From the NCBI GenBank assembly GCA_958295825.1, contig OY282375.1:2155489-2219488 (forward strand): DNA of 64,000 nucleotides, read 5' to 3'. Numbering within the stretch: the stretch's first letter is position 1; every line of letters begins with the position of its first letter. The position numbers were made by a program, and so were the translations under genes. This DNA comes from an uncultured Candidatus Entotheonella sp. (GTDB taxonomy: Bacteria; Tectomicrobia; Entotheonellia; Entotheonellales; Entotheonellaceae). This document shows positions 17,287 to 25,924 of this stretch, one piece after another. The notes under the pieces were generated by a model. That model was not told the origin of the DNA and searched no databases. It saw only the letters and a list, made by a program, of their open reading frames with translations.

Positions 17287-17790
17287 TCAGGCGCCGCTGG
17301 CCCGAGATTGCTGCGGCTGCTCGATGTGCATGACCTGCACGGAAAGCAGCGAGATCAGACAGTAGGCGGTGAAGTAGTAAAAACCTTCGTGTAACTCGGC
17401 GTCGAGCGCGTCGGTGGCCTTGGCCGACAGATAGGCGATGTAGACGCCCACTACGAACACGTCGGCCATGGCCCACTTGCTGATGCCGCGCACGAAGGCG
17501 AAGATGCGGTAACGCAGCGATACGGTCGGCTTGAGCAGCCCCACCACGCCCAACAGCACGGCCTTAATGAAAGGTACCAGGACGCTGAAAAAGAGGATCA
17601 TCCCGGCAACCAAGTCGTTGCCGGATTCATGCAGGTCCTTCACCGTTTGCAGGATGCTGCGGGTTTCCGCGAACACCTGACGGCCCAGCATGTTGGCGCT
17701 GAGGGTGATGATCGGCTGGATGAGGCCCGGCACGACGACCACGAGCGAAACCAGGACGAGAACGACGGCGATGATGTTTCTGCGCGTCAT
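17287..17790 (-). CDS. PqiA-like inner membrane protein
   Basis: Integral membrane protein of 167 residues with about four hydrophobic segments (residues 8-30, 62-85, 105-125 and 140-155). The segment RGISKWAMADVFVVGVYIAYL carries the W.M.DVF motif typical of paraquat-inducible protein A domains, here as a single domain whereas PqiA has two. PqiA-type proteins help lipid trafficking between inner and outer membranes together with MCE proteins, but no MCE gene is in view. It is 28 bases upstream of the DinB-like gene. Confidence 0.75.
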   Translation of the reverse strand: MTRRNIIAVVLVLVSLVVVVPGLIQPIITLSANMLGRQVFAETRSILQTVKDLHESGNDLVAGMILFFSVLVPFIKAVLLGVVGLLKPTVSLRYRIFAFVRGISKWAMADVFVVGVYIAYLSAKATDALDAELHEGFYYFTAYCLISLLSVQVMHIEQPQQSRASGA

Positions 17791-17838
17791 GGCGGAAGCT
17801 CCCTGCTATCGGTTGCGCCGGTGCCTGGCGCGCAGCGT

Positions 17839-18705
17839 TTAGTCAAGGACGTTGCGGAAGGCGCGAATAGCGTCCATGTGTTCCTGCGGCGTTTTGAAGC
17901 CGGCCCGCATGGTGTCGATGGCGACATGGGTAGCCCCGAGTTCCCGCCATGCCTCGACGCGTTGGCGCCACACGTCCTCGCTGAGGTCCAAGATGCTGAT
18001 CCAGGGGTCGATGCCGAAGCTCTGCGGGTCGCGGCCGGCGTCGCTCAGGTAACCGTTCAGGCGCTCAACGTGCCCGCGCATCTCGTCATCCGGCAGACGC
18101 CCGGCGGGCATCCAGCCGTCGCCTAGGCGGGCGGCGCGTTTCAGAACCGGTTCGGCAACGCCACCAAACCAGATCGGGATGGGCCGTTGGACGGGCAAGG
18201 GCAGGATGCCGGCGTTGTCGATGTTGTGGTCGTCGGTCTGGTGCATCACCAGGGGCTGCGTCCACAGTTTACGCAGCACCTCGATCTGCTCCTCGACCTG
18301 CCGCCCGCGGGTGCGGAAATTCTTGCCGAGCGCGTCGTACTCGACGTAGTTCCAACCGATACCGACGCCTAGCCGCAGCCGTCCGCCGCTCAGCACGTCA
18401 ACGGCCGCCGTCTGCTTGGCTACCAGCGCGGTCTGGCGCTGCGGCAGGATGAGAATGCCGGTGACGAGCTCCAGCTTCGTGGTCACCGCGGCCAGGAAGC
18501 CGAACAACACCATGGGTTCGTGGAAAGGGTGGGCGTCGGTGTAGGGGCCGGTGAGCCGCGGCTGGCGGTCCGGGTGGGCGCCGAGCACGTGGTCGTAGAC
18601 GAGCAGATAGTCGTAGCCCAGTCCCTCGGCGGTCTGGGCGTAATCCTTGATGGCCTGCGGGTCGTTGCCGTACTCCGTCTGCGGAAATACCACGCCGTAT
18701 TTCAT
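17839..18705 (-). CDS. LLM-class (F420- or FMN-dependent) oxidoreductase
   Basis: Luciferase-like monooxygenase-fold protein of 288 residues. Marks: YDYLLVYDHVLGAH near residue 35, LVTGILILPQRQTALVAKQ, VDVLSGGRLRLGVGIGWN and PIWFGGVAEP followed by RLGDGWMPAG. The pattern is closest to the F420-dependent TIGR03619 group, but use of F420 cannot be confirmed because no F420 biosynthesis gene is in the window; FMN is the alternative. Start ATG 18705 is the first methionine and matches the family beginning (MKYGVVFPQTEYG). Confidence 0.88.
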   Translation of the reverse strand: MKYGVVFPQTEYGNDPQAIKDYAQTAEGLGYDYLLVYDHVLGAHPDRQPRLTGPYTDAHPFHEPMVLFGFLAAVTTKLELVTGILILPQRQTALVAKQTAAVDVLSGGRLRLGVGIGWNYVEYDALGKNFRTRGRQVEEQIEVLRKLWTQPLVMHQTDDHNIDNAGILPLPVQRPIPIWFGGVAEPVLKRAARLGDGWMPAGRLPDDEMRGHVERLNGYLSDAGRDPQSFGIDPWISILDLSEDVWRQRVEAWRELGATHVAIDTMRAGFKTPQEHMDAIRAFRNVLD

Positions 18706-18948
18706 GCCTTGCCTTCTCCTTGCGGTGGTTGGGTCGTCACGGCACCAGCGCGGGCGAAGCGGCGGGTCCCGGAGGCCGTGCAGGGTGTCGGGAGGTGGAA
18801 CGCCGTCAAGATAGAGGAGAAGCGGCGGTGGGTCAACCGCCGGCGGGCCGCTGTGCTATCCTACGCGCCACTTGCGGCGCCCTCGCCGAAGCAGGAGAGG
18901 GAATGGCCGCACGACCCTGAACAGTCGGTTTGACAAAGGAGAGACACC

Positions 18949-19341
18949 ATGGCCGAGAGTGACCTGTACCGCAAGGGCATCGCGCTGCGCAGCGAGTTGA
19001 TGGGCGAGGCGTTCGCCGCCAGCATGAACAGCACCACTTACAGCGACCCGATCATGCAGAAATTCCGCGATCTCGCCGCCGAGACCGTCTTCGGCGCCCT
19101 GTGGACCCGCCCAGGGCTGGACCTGAAAACGCGCGCGCTGGTATGCGTGGTCTCCGACGTCGCCACGGGACGCGACCCCGAGTTGGCGCTGCACCTGCGC
19201 ATGGCGCTGCGGCAGGGCTGGACCGAGGACGAACTGGTGGAGGTGCTGATCCACATGTCCGGTTATGTCGGCTTGCCACTGGTCCGCGAATCGTTGCTGA
19301 CGGCGAGCAAAGTGTTCAAAGAGGTCCGCGACGGCAGTTGA
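18949..19341 (+). CDS. Carboxymuconolactone decarboxylase-like protein
   Basis: Protein of 130 residues of the CMD/AhpD superfamily, gamma-CMD type. The core reads LKTRALVCVVSDVATGRDPELALHL with GWTEDELVEVLIHMSGYVG following, including the conserved Glu and His of the family. There is no CXXC pair, so it is not an AhpD-like peroxidase. The start at 18949 follows AAAGGAGA. It is divergent from the LLM oxidoreductase across 243 bases. Substrate unknown; often sits beside oxidoreductases of aromatic or lactone breakdown. Confidence 0.85.
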   Translation: MAESDLYRKGIALRSELMGEAFAASMNSTTYSDPIMQKFRDLAAETVFGALWTRPGLDLKTRALVCVVSDVATGRDPELALHLRMALRQGWTEDELVEVLIHMSGYVGLPLVRESLLTASKVFKEVRDGS

Positions 19342-19458
19342 TCCTGAAAATTGAAGGGCCTCCATTCCGACAAGTGGTTTTCCGATGGAAAGGGGAACCT
19401 GACTTGCATTCCGTCGGTGAGGCGAAGCGGGTGAACACCAATAGGAAAGGACGATCTC

Positions 19459-20145
19459 ATGGCGCGTGGCACCGGCGTTACCGAAGCCATCGACTACCCG
19501 GACTCGGACGGGCTGCCCATGGCTGAAAGCGAATCACAGTTCTGGCCGATCCTCTACGTCGGCGCCGCCCTGGATTGGTACTTCCAGGCACGCGAGAACG
19601 TGTACGTCGTCGGCAACCTGTTGCTGTATTACCAAGAAGGCGACCCCAGCAAATCGGTGTCGCCGGACCTCATGGTGGTGCTGGGGGCGCCGCAGCACGT
19701 CCGCTCATCCTACCGGCTGTGGGAGGAGCCGAAGGCGCCAGACTTCGTTCTGGAAATCGCTTCGGAAAGCACGTACCGGACCGATCAGCACGAGAAGCAC
19801 GACATCTATGCGGGCATGGGGGTTTCGGAGTATTGGCAGTGCGATCCGGCGGGCAGGTTTCTTGAACCGCCTCTGTTGGGCTTCGGACTCGTCGATGGCC
19901 GCTACGCGCCGATTCCCGTTACGATCATGGAGGCTGGCGTACTGACGGCCCCCAGCAACGTATTGGGGTTGGAACTGCGTCTGACGCCAAGCGCGCCAGT
20001 GCGGGAGGCGATGCGTTTTTATGATCCCGTGCGCGGAGAGCCTCTGCGGAGCCTTCGGGAAGCCGAAGCCCGACTGCAGGAAGAACGGGTGGCCCGGCAG
20101 GCATTGGAAGCCGAACTTCAGGAATTGCGGCAGCGCGGGCGCTGA
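19459..20145 (+). CDS. Uma2-family (PD-(D/E)XK-like) protein with C-terminal coiled coil
   Basis: Protein of 228 residues. The Uma2/DUF820 core has SPDLMVVLG (Asp), then DFVLEIASESTYRTDQHEKHDIYAGMGVSEYW in which Glu and a downstream Lys would form the nuclease-like site. The final 45 residues (EAEARLQEERVARQALEAEL) are a heptad-rich helix, common in this family. Uma2 proteins are abundant, often multicopy and of unknown function; a restriction-endonuclease-like fold is established, an activity is not. ATG 19459 follows AAAGGA. A second, shorter Uma2 gene lies at 50277. Confidence 0.88.
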   Translation: MARGTGVTEAIDYPDSDGLPMAESESQFWPILYVGAALDWYFQARENVYVVGNLLLYYQEGDPSKSVSPDLMVVLGAPQHVRSSYRLWEEPKAPDFVLEIASESTYRTDQHEKHDIYAGMGVSEYWQCDPAGRFLEPPLLGFGLVDGRYAPIPVTIMEAGVLTAPSNVLGLELRLTPSAPVREAMRFYDPVRGEPLRSLREAEARLQEERVARQALEAELQELRQRGR

Positions 20146-20151
20146 AATCCG

Positions 20152-20447
20152 CTACGGAGTGTGAAAACAGGGCTCATCGATCATGTCTCTGATTGCCTTT
20201 ACTTGACAGAAGACCTCATCGAGTACCCTGTCGTATTCTACGCCGGTTTTCAGGTAAATCGGCACGTCACAGCGTAGTTGACGCACAAAAACAAGTCTCC
20301 CGGAATAGGTTTTCCGGAGGAAACATCGGTAAATTGGAACCAGCGTCCGTAGCCTTCCTTCAGCGCTGATTTCTTTTTGGCCTTCATCCAACCTTCGGCG
20401 ACACCGACGTCAACCACGGCGTCAATCAGGCGATGTAATCCTCGGAT
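20152..20447 (-). pseudogene. Frame-disrupted hypothetical ORF downstream of the PD-(D/E)XK gene
   Basis: Two overlapping minus-strand frames look like pieces of one protein. The upstream frame (about 20450-20300) reads RLIDAVVDVGVAEGWMKAKK... and GYGRWFQFTDVSSGKPIPG; the other frame (to 20152) ends TGVEYDRVLDEVFCQVKAIRD. Neither alone is convincing, which suggests a one-base frameshift around 20270-20300. No family recognised. It might equally be non-coding. Confidence 0.3.
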
Positions 20448-21107
20448 TCAGCGTGGCAGCGCGCGCTCGAGTTCCTCCGGGTGCATCGGGTGGAAAGCTT
20501 CTTCATCCTGGGACTTGGCGAGGCCGCTGAGTTGCTGAATGTCCGACGTAAGCCGCCGGTCATCGCTGGCAGCGGCGACTGCCATACTGCCCAATAACTG
20601 ATCCCAACTGACCAGCATCAGCCGCTTGTCTGAACCGACTATCTTAGCTTTTCGGGTCCGTCCGTCCGTTTTCATAAGCTCCATTTGTACGCTTGCTTCG
20701 CCGTTCTCCATCTGACGCCTGATCTCAGTCCACAGGGTTTCAATCCTGCTGTCCGGGGCGATAAACAACAACACCCCTGGCCTGGCCTCTTCCAGTTGCT
20801 CGAAATAGCCGCTGGCTTGCCGTTGCCCAAGACTGGCCCAGAATTTTGCCTCCACGAGCAACCGCTTAACGCCTCGCTGGTCGTAACCAACCATGTCGGG
20901 GCGGGAGCCGTCCTGGTAAATCACCTGTGTTTGGACGCTGACGATGGGTTCCGGGTTGAAGTCGCTATCCCGAAGCACGTTGTTCAAAACGCTGCGACAC
21001 GCCGCGGAATTGTTCAGGATGAACGCGAGGGCATCCGTAGCCGCGTTCTCCACTTGGTTGGTGAGCTTCGGCACCAAATATGCCAGCAAGGTGTCTTGTT
21101 CAGCCAT
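20448..21107 (-). CDS. PD-(D/E)XK nuclease-superfamily protein
   Basis: Protein of 219 residues. ATG 21107 is preceded by GGAG and is preferred to the longer opening at 21176. The nuclease-like core is SRPDMVGYDQRGVKRLLVEAKF, giving the D-X(n)-EXK triad, with LVEAKFWASLGQ and FIAPDSR following. Similar stand-alone proteins are found scattered near restriction and defence genes, and are usually annotated hypothetical. No partner methyltransferase lies next to it here. Whether it cuts DNA is not known. Confidence 0.65.
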   Translation of the reverse strand: MAEQDTLLAYLVPKLTNQVENAATDALAFILNNSAACRSVLNNVLRDSDFNPEPIVSVQTQVIYQDGSRPDMVGYDQRGVKRLLVEAKFWASLGQRQASGYFEQLEEARPGVLLFIAPDSRIETLWTEIRRQMENGEASVQMELMKTDGRTRKAKIVGSDKRLMLVSWDQLLGSMAVAAASDDRRLTSDIQQLSGLAKSQDEEAFHPMHPEELERALPR

Positions 21108-21185
21108 CGAGAAATCTCCTGCGCCGCTTAAGGTTCGATAGGGCCAGTTTGGATGACTGTTTTTTTGATTTGGCAAATGCCGAGC

Positions 21186-22259
21186 TCACAATATGACCGT
21201 CCGCCCGCTGCGGGCCGACTCGCGAACGGCGTCAATCACCCGCTGGCAGCGCAGGCCGTCCGCGAAGTTCGGGGCCGGCGAGCAGCCTTCGCGAATGCCG
21301 CGCAGAAACTCCCGCAGCAGGCGCCGCGAGGAGCCGACGCGCCAGTCGGGCTCGTCGAACGGAGCGATGTCCGCGGGGCGCGTCAGCGGTTGCAGGTCGT
21401 CACTGCCGGCGGGGGCGCCGCACACCTCGCCGGCAAACATCATCGTTTCCCGACACGCCGTTACCAGCATGCCGTCGGACCCCGCCAGGGTGGCGCGCAT
21501 GCCGTGTCCGAACGCCGCCGCCCATGACTGCGTCAGCACCACCACGCCGCCCTGCGCCATGCCGAACGTAGCGGTGAAAAAGTCGTCCGCGTCAGCCTGC
21601 GCCGGAGGCCCCGAGGCGGGGCCGCGGCGCTGAGGCACAAACGTCTCGACCCGCGCGCTGACGCTGCGGATGTCTCCCAACCATTGATGCAGGGCGTCGA
21701 TGTAGTGCGAGCCGTGCTCGTTCAGCACGCCACCCCCCATGGCCGCTTGGCTGCGCCAATTCAATTCCCGTTCCGCCAGCGGCGGCGCCCAGTACAACTC
21801 CACCATGCCGTGGCGCAGGCGGCCCAGGTAGCCATCCGCCAGTAGCCGCTGCACGTGCAGGCGCTGCGGCGTGAAGCGAAACTCGAAGTTGATCATCGCC
21901 GTGACGCCGGCGGATTCGGCCGCGGCTACCATCTCCTCCGCTTCAACCGCGTTCATGGCCATGGGCTTTTCGGACAACACGTGCTTGCCGGCCGCCAAGG
22001 CTTCCAGGCAGAGGTCGAGGTGCGTCGGCGTCGGCGTGACGATCGTCACGGCGTCGATGTCAGAGCGATTGATCAGGGCCGAGGCGTCGTGGGTGGCGAA
22101 CGGGATTTCCAGTTCGGCGGCCTGCTTTTCGGCGCGCTCGGCGTTGCGGCTCCACAGCGCCGCGACGTGCCAGCCCTCGGCACGCAGGGCCGGCACCGAG
22201 ATGCGCGTGCCCCAGCCGGTGCCCAGCACGCCGATGCGCAGGCCGTGTTGCTCGGTCAT
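21186..22259 (-). CDS. Gfo/Idh/MocA family oxidoreductase
   Basis: Full-length NAD(P)-dependent dehydrogenase of 357 residues. The Rossmann loop is GVLGTGWGTRISVPAL, followed by ATHDASALINRSDIDAVTIVTPTPTHLDL and the signature GKHVLSEKPMAMN (EKP motif with catalytic Lys). The C-terminal half carries MINFEFRFTPQR and GGGVLNEHGSHYIDAL with the conserved His. Substrate is probably a sugar, inositol or related polyol. It is 27 bases downstream of the RraA-like gene on the same strand, hinting at a short carbohydrate-catabolic operon. Confidence 0.9.
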   Translation of the reverse strand: MTEQHGLRIGVLGTGWGTRISVPALRAEGWHVAALWSRNAERAEKQAAELEIPFATHDASALINRSDIDAVTIVTPTPTHLDLCLEALAAGKHVLSEKPMAMNAVEAEEMVAAAESAGVTAMINFEFRFTPQRLHVQRLLADGYLGRLRHGMVELYWAPPLAERELNWRSQAAMGGGVLNEHGSHYIDALHQWLGDIRSVSARVETFVPQRRGPASGPPAQADADDFFTATFGMAQGGVVVLTQSWAAAFGHGMRATLAGSDGMLVTACRETMMFAGEVCGAPAGSDDLQPLTRPADIAPFDEPDWRVGSSRRLLREFLRGIREGCSPAPNFADGLRCQRVIDAVRESARSGRTVIL

Positions 22260-22286
22260 GTCGTGAGTCCTCTGCGGCGCGCCGGC

Positions 22287-23018
22287 CTAGTCGTCTTCTT
22301 CACTGTACGAATGCCCGGCAAAGGCGGCCTTGACCTGCGCCGCGTTTTTGGCCTTGCGCAGCGCCGTGATGCGCACTTCCTCGTCCTTGAGCAGCGCCTT
22401 GACGTTCTTGTGCACCGCCTCGATTTTGTCGGCGGGAAACTTGCAGGCGCCGTTTTCGTCCATGTGCACCATTTCGCCCGGCGACACGTCCATGCCGCCG
22501 ATGTTCACCGGCACGTTGACCGCGTGCACCGCCATGTCGCCGTGGCCGGCCGAGGCGCCGCTGAGCAGGTACTGGAATTTCATGGCGCGGATGGCGTCGA
22601 TGTCGCGCGACGGGCCGTTGGACAGCATGCCTACGCATCCGACCGACTGCATCGCCGTGACCATGATCTCGCCCGCCAGGCCGACCTTGCCGGCAATCTC
22701 GGGCGGGTACTTCTGCTGCAGAACGAGAATGGTCGGTTTGGGGGAGGCGTCCAGGGCGTCGATAACATCAAGGAACGACAGGCGGGAGAAGTTGGGGTCG
22801 GGCATGCCGTAAATGCAGGTGACCGCGTAGCCCACCTTGGCGCCCAACTCGGGGTACATGCAGCGGATGGAGTCGTCGGTGTACCAGTTCTCGGTCCACG
22901 GATTGTAAAGGCCGAGGCAAAGGTCGTTCTTCGGGTAGGTCGCCACCACGTTGGTGATGGAGGGCGTATCAATCTTGCTCAGTTCGGTCAGCATCTTCTG
23001 CGTGGTCATTCGCGCCAT
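22287..23018 (-). CDS. RraA-like aldolase/decarboxylase family protein
   Basis: Protein of 243 residues. The RraA fold signature is MLSNGPSRDIDAIRAMKF with the Arg-Asp pair that binds substrate and divalent metal in the HMG aldolase/oxaloacetate decarboxylase branch, preceded by AGEIMVTAMQSVGCVG. SPGEMVHMDENGACKFP near residue 185 is also typical. Such proteins cleave 4-hydroxy-4-methyl-2-oxoglutarate-type acids; the RNase E inhibitor branch (true RraA) is shorter. Context with Gfo/Idh supports a catabolic role. Start ATG 23018 follows AGGAGA. Confidence 0.85.
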   Translation of the reverse strand: MARMTTQKMLTELSKIDTPSITNVVATYPKNDLCLGLYNPWTENWYTDDSIRCMYPELGAKVGYAVTCIYGMPDPNFSRLSFLDVIDALDASPKPTILVLQQKYPPEIAGKVGLAGEIMVTAMQSVGCVGMLSNGPSRDIDAIRAMKFQYLLSGASAGHGDMAVHAVNVPVNIGGMDVSPGEMVHMDENGACKFPADKIEAVHKNVKALLKDEEVRITALRKAKNAAQVKAAFAGHSYSEEDD

Positions 23019-23140
23019 GGGTTCAGTTCTCCTAAGGAAATGAGGAACGGACGAATTGAAGGGTCACAGTATACCGCATACCGCGACAGCGTTTTGATCC
23101 GGGGCCGGAAGGGGAGGGGACAATCACAGGCTATCTGTTG

Positions 23141-23172
23141 TTGACTTGAAATTGATAGTGACTATCATTATT
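23141..23172 (+). promoter_or_regulatory. Sigma70-like promoter overlapped by a Fur box
   Basis: A -35 element TTGACT (23141-23146) and a -10 element TATCAT (23163-23168) are 16 bases apart. GATAGTGACTATCATTATT at 23154-23172 matches the 19-base Fur consensus GATAATGATAATCATTATC at 15 positions and covers the -10 element, the classical layout for Fur repression. It lies 48 bases before the imelysin start, predicting induction under iron starvation. Confidence 0.75.
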
Positions 23173-23219
23173 GGAAACTCAAGCCATCGCCCCAATCCGG
23201 TCTGGAGGAGAACCTGACC

Positions 23220-24368
23220 ATGCGAACACGCTCCCTGGCATTCGTCTCTTGCTTGCTCTTCTTGCTGGCCAGCCTGGCGCCCAGTCCGCCGGTGGCAGGG
23301 GCCGACCCCGCCACCGTGCAGCAGGTGGTGGCCCATTATGCCGACATCGTACACGCCGGCTACGAGGATTCTTATCGGCGGGCCGTCGCTTTGCAGAGCG
23401 CCTTGCAGGCGTTGACCGACCGGCCGAGTGCCGCCTCATTGGAAGCCGCCAAGAATGCCTGGAAGCGGGCGCGCATTCCGTACGGCCAGACTGAGGCGTT
23501 CCGGTTCTACGGCGGACCCATCGACGACGCCGACGGGCCGGAAGGGCAGCTCAACGCTTGGCCGATGGACGAGAGCTACGTCGATTACGTGCAGGGCAAC
23601 CCGTGCGCCGGCATCATCAACGATCCTGACGCGCCGATTACCCAGGAACACCTTCTCGCGCTCAACGAGCAAGGCGGTGAAGAAAACGTCAGCCTCGGCT
23701 ACCACGCCATCGAATTTCTGCTGTGGGGGCAGGACCTGAGCGCCGATGGACCCGGCGCCCGTCCGGTTTCCGACTACGTGGAAGCGCCGCGGCGCGTGCG
23801 GTACCTGCATACCGCGGCGTCGCAATTGGTCGATGACCTGCAATCCTTGGTTGAAGAATGGGCGCCGCGCCAAAACGGCAATTTCCGCACGGCATTCCTG
23901 GCCCAGGAGCCAAACGAAGCCCTGCGCCAGATTCTGGTCGGCATCGGCACCTTGAGCCGCAGCGAGCTGGCCGGCGAACGCATGGCGGTGGCCCTGGAAT
24001 CGCGCGATCAGGAAGACGAGCATTCCTGCTTCAGCGACAACACCCACGTCGATATCGTCCGCAACGCCCAGGGCATTCAGAACGTTATCGAGGGCCGTTA
24101 CGTGCGCAGCAACGGCACGGTGCTAACCGGACCGGGCCTCCTGGCGCTACTGCAAGACGGCCGAAAAGCCGAACTGCATCGCCAGATGCGCAACGCCATG
24201 GCTGCGGTGCACACCATCAAGCCGCCGTTCGACCGCGAGATCGTGACGCCGATAGGACGCCAGCGGGTGCAGGCGGCGGTCCACGCGCTGCGGGCTCAGG
24301 CTGAAGCGATCGTCAATGCGGCCGCGGACCTTGGCATCGCCAACTTGCAAGTCGAGTTGCCCGAGTAG
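23220..24368 (+). CDS. Imelysin-family iron-regulated periplasmic protein (IrpA-like)
   Basis: Exported protein of 382 residues with a signal peptide ending near residue 27 (PPVAGA). The imelysin GXHXXE motif is G160-Y-H162-A-I-E165, inside LGYHAIEFLLWGQD. The domain spans roughly residues 30-370, two repeated helical bundles. Members (IrpA, ICMP) are needed for growth in low iron and are thought to bind iron or a metal complex at this motif; the proposed peptidase activity has been doubted. A strong GGAGGAG site precedes ATG 23220. The upstream Fur box and the downstream di-haem oxidase gene make a conserved iron-uptake operon. Confidence 0.92.
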   Translation: MRTRSLAFVSCLLFLLASLAPSPPVAGADPATVQQVVAHYADIVHAGYEDSYRRAVALQSALQALTDRPSAASLEAAKNAWKRARIPYGQTEAFRFYGGPIDDADGPEGQLNAWPMDESYVDYVQGNPCAGIINDPDAPITQEHLLALNEQGGEENVSLGYHAIEFLLWGQDLSADGPGARPVSDYVEAPRRVRYLHTAASQLVDDLQSLVEEWAPRQNGNFRTAFLAQEPNEALRQILVGIGTLSRSELAGERMAVALESRDQEDEHSCFSDNTHVDIVRNAQGIQNVIEGRYVRSNGTVLTGPGLLALLQDGRKAELHRQMRNAMAAVHTIKPPFDREIVTPIGRQRVQAAVHALRAQAEAIVNAAADLGIANLQVELPE

Positions 24369-24396
24369 GCGTCCTTCCTCTTATAGGCCATCCTAC

Positions 24397-25779
24397 ATGC
24401 GACGGATGTTTCTCGTCTTACCCGCATGCCTCCTTGCCGCCGCGCTCATGTCGAACGCAGCGTTCTCGGAAGAAGTAGCGGACGCGCTGTCGGGCGGCGC
24501 GGCGACCGTGTTCGCCACCACGCGGCAAGCCTTTGGCCAACCGCTGCCCCACCTGACGCCGGACCAGGAAACTCGGTTCTTCGTCGGCAATTCCTTCTTC
24601 AACCGCAATTGGGTCAGCGCGCCGTCGTCCACCACGGCGCGTGACGGCCTCGGGCCGCTGTTCAACGCCCGCTCGTGTTCCGCCTGCCACTTGCACGACG
24701 GCCGCGGCCGGCCGCCGGCGCCCGATGAAGACATGCTGTCGATGCTCGTACGTCTCAGCATTCCGGGCCGTGACGTGCACCAGGGGGTTGTGCCCGAACC
24801 GACCTATGGCGACCAGTTGAATGGCCTGGCCGTGCACGGCGTGCCGCCCGAGGGCAGGGCGGTGATAACTTATGAAGAAATTACCGGCGCGTATGGCGAC
24901 GGCGAGCCCTACAGTCTGCGGAAACCGACGTACACTTTCACCGATCTGAAGTACGGCCCCATGCACCCGGACACACTGCTGTCGCCCCGAGTCGCCCCTG
25001 CCATCGTCGGACTCGGGTTGCTGGAAGCGGTGCCCGCGGAGGTGTTGCTGGCTCTGGCCGACCCTGACGACGCCGATGGCGACGGTATTTCCGGACGGCC
25101 CAATCGGGTCTGGGGCAAAGCCAGCCAGCAGACGGTTCTGGGTCGTTTCGGCTGGAAGGCCAATCAGCCCACCGTGGCTCAGCAGGTGGCCGGCGCATTC
25201 CTCGGTGACCTCGGCATTACATCGTCTCTTTTCCCCGATGAAAACTGCCCCCCCAACGCCCCGGAATGCCGGCAAGCACTGAGTGGCGGCAGCCCCGAAT
25301 TGCCCGCGGACCTGCTTGGACACGTAATCTTCTACAACCGTACCCTGGCGGTGCCGGCCCGCCGTAACCCGGGACGACTCGACGTGCAGCGCGGCAGGCA
25401 ACTGTTCGACGAGGCGCAATGCGGCGCCTGTCACAAACCCACCTTGCATACCGGCGCGGTGCCCGGCCTGCCGGACCTGTCGCGGCAAGTGATCCACCCC
25501 TACACCGACCTGCTGCTGCACGACATGGGCGCTGCCTTGGCCGACGGCCGGCCGGATTTCGAAGCCACCGGCTCCGAATGGCGTACACCGCCCCTGTGGG
25601 GCATTGGGCTCGTGCGGACAGTCAACCGCCACACCTATTTCCTGCACGACGGCCGCGCCCGCAACTTGGCCGAGGCCATCCTCTGGCACGGTGGCGAGGC
25701 CGAGGACTCCAAGGAGTATTTCCGCCACCTGCCGCGTGCCGACCGCGAAGCCATTCTCCAGTTTCTCCGTTCCCTTTAA
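24397..25779 (+). CDS. Di-haem oxidoreductase-like (thiol oxidoreductase, COG3488) cytochrome
   Basis: Exported protein of 460 residues starting at ATG 24397, 28 bases after the imelysin stop; the longer frame to 24316 overlaps that gene. Signal peptide about residues 1-23. Two haem c motifs: C94-S-A-C97-H98 and C342-G-A-C345-H346. Family signatures include DGLGPLFNARSCSACH, DADGDGISGRPN and FGWKANQPTV. COG3488 proteins are regularly encoded next to imelysins in Fur regulons, and are proposed to oxidise or reduce an iron ligand in the periplasm. Biochemical activity is not established. Confidence 0.9.
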   Translation: MRRMFLVLPACLLAAALMSNAAFSEEVADALSGGAATVFATTRQAFGQPLPHLTPDQETRFFVGNSFFNRNWVSAPSSTTARDGLGPLFNARSCSACHLHDGRGRPPAPDEDMLSMLVRLSIPGRDVHQGVVPEPTYGDQLNGLAVHGVPPEGRAVITYEEITGAYGDGEPYSLRKPTYTFTDLKYGPMHPDTLLSPRVAPAIVGLGLLEAVPAEVLLALADPDDADGDGISGRPNRVWGKASQQTVLGRFGWKANQPTVAQQVAGAFLGDLGITSSLFPDENCPPNAPECRQALSGGSPELPADLLGHVIFYNRTLAVPARRNPGRLDVQRGRQLFDEAQCGACHKPTLHTGAVPGLPDLSRQVIHPYTDLLLHDMGAALADGRPDFEATGSEWRTPPLWGIGLVRTVNRHTYFLHDGRARNLAEAILWHGGEAEDSKEYFRHLPRADREAILQFLRSL

Positions 25780-25924
25780 TTCCCCCCTTTTGCTCACCGC
25801 CAGCCATGTGCAGGACTGCATACCGACTTGACAGCGCAAGAGAAAACACGATACTAAGGCCCACCGAAAGGCAACTGGACGGGCACGACAGGTCAGGCGC
25901 GGCAGCGCCTTATGGAGGCAAGTC

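Noticed and set aside
21855..23144. 429-codon plus-strand frame
   Set aside because: Antisense to the Gfo/Idh and RraA-like genes; no recognisable sequence.
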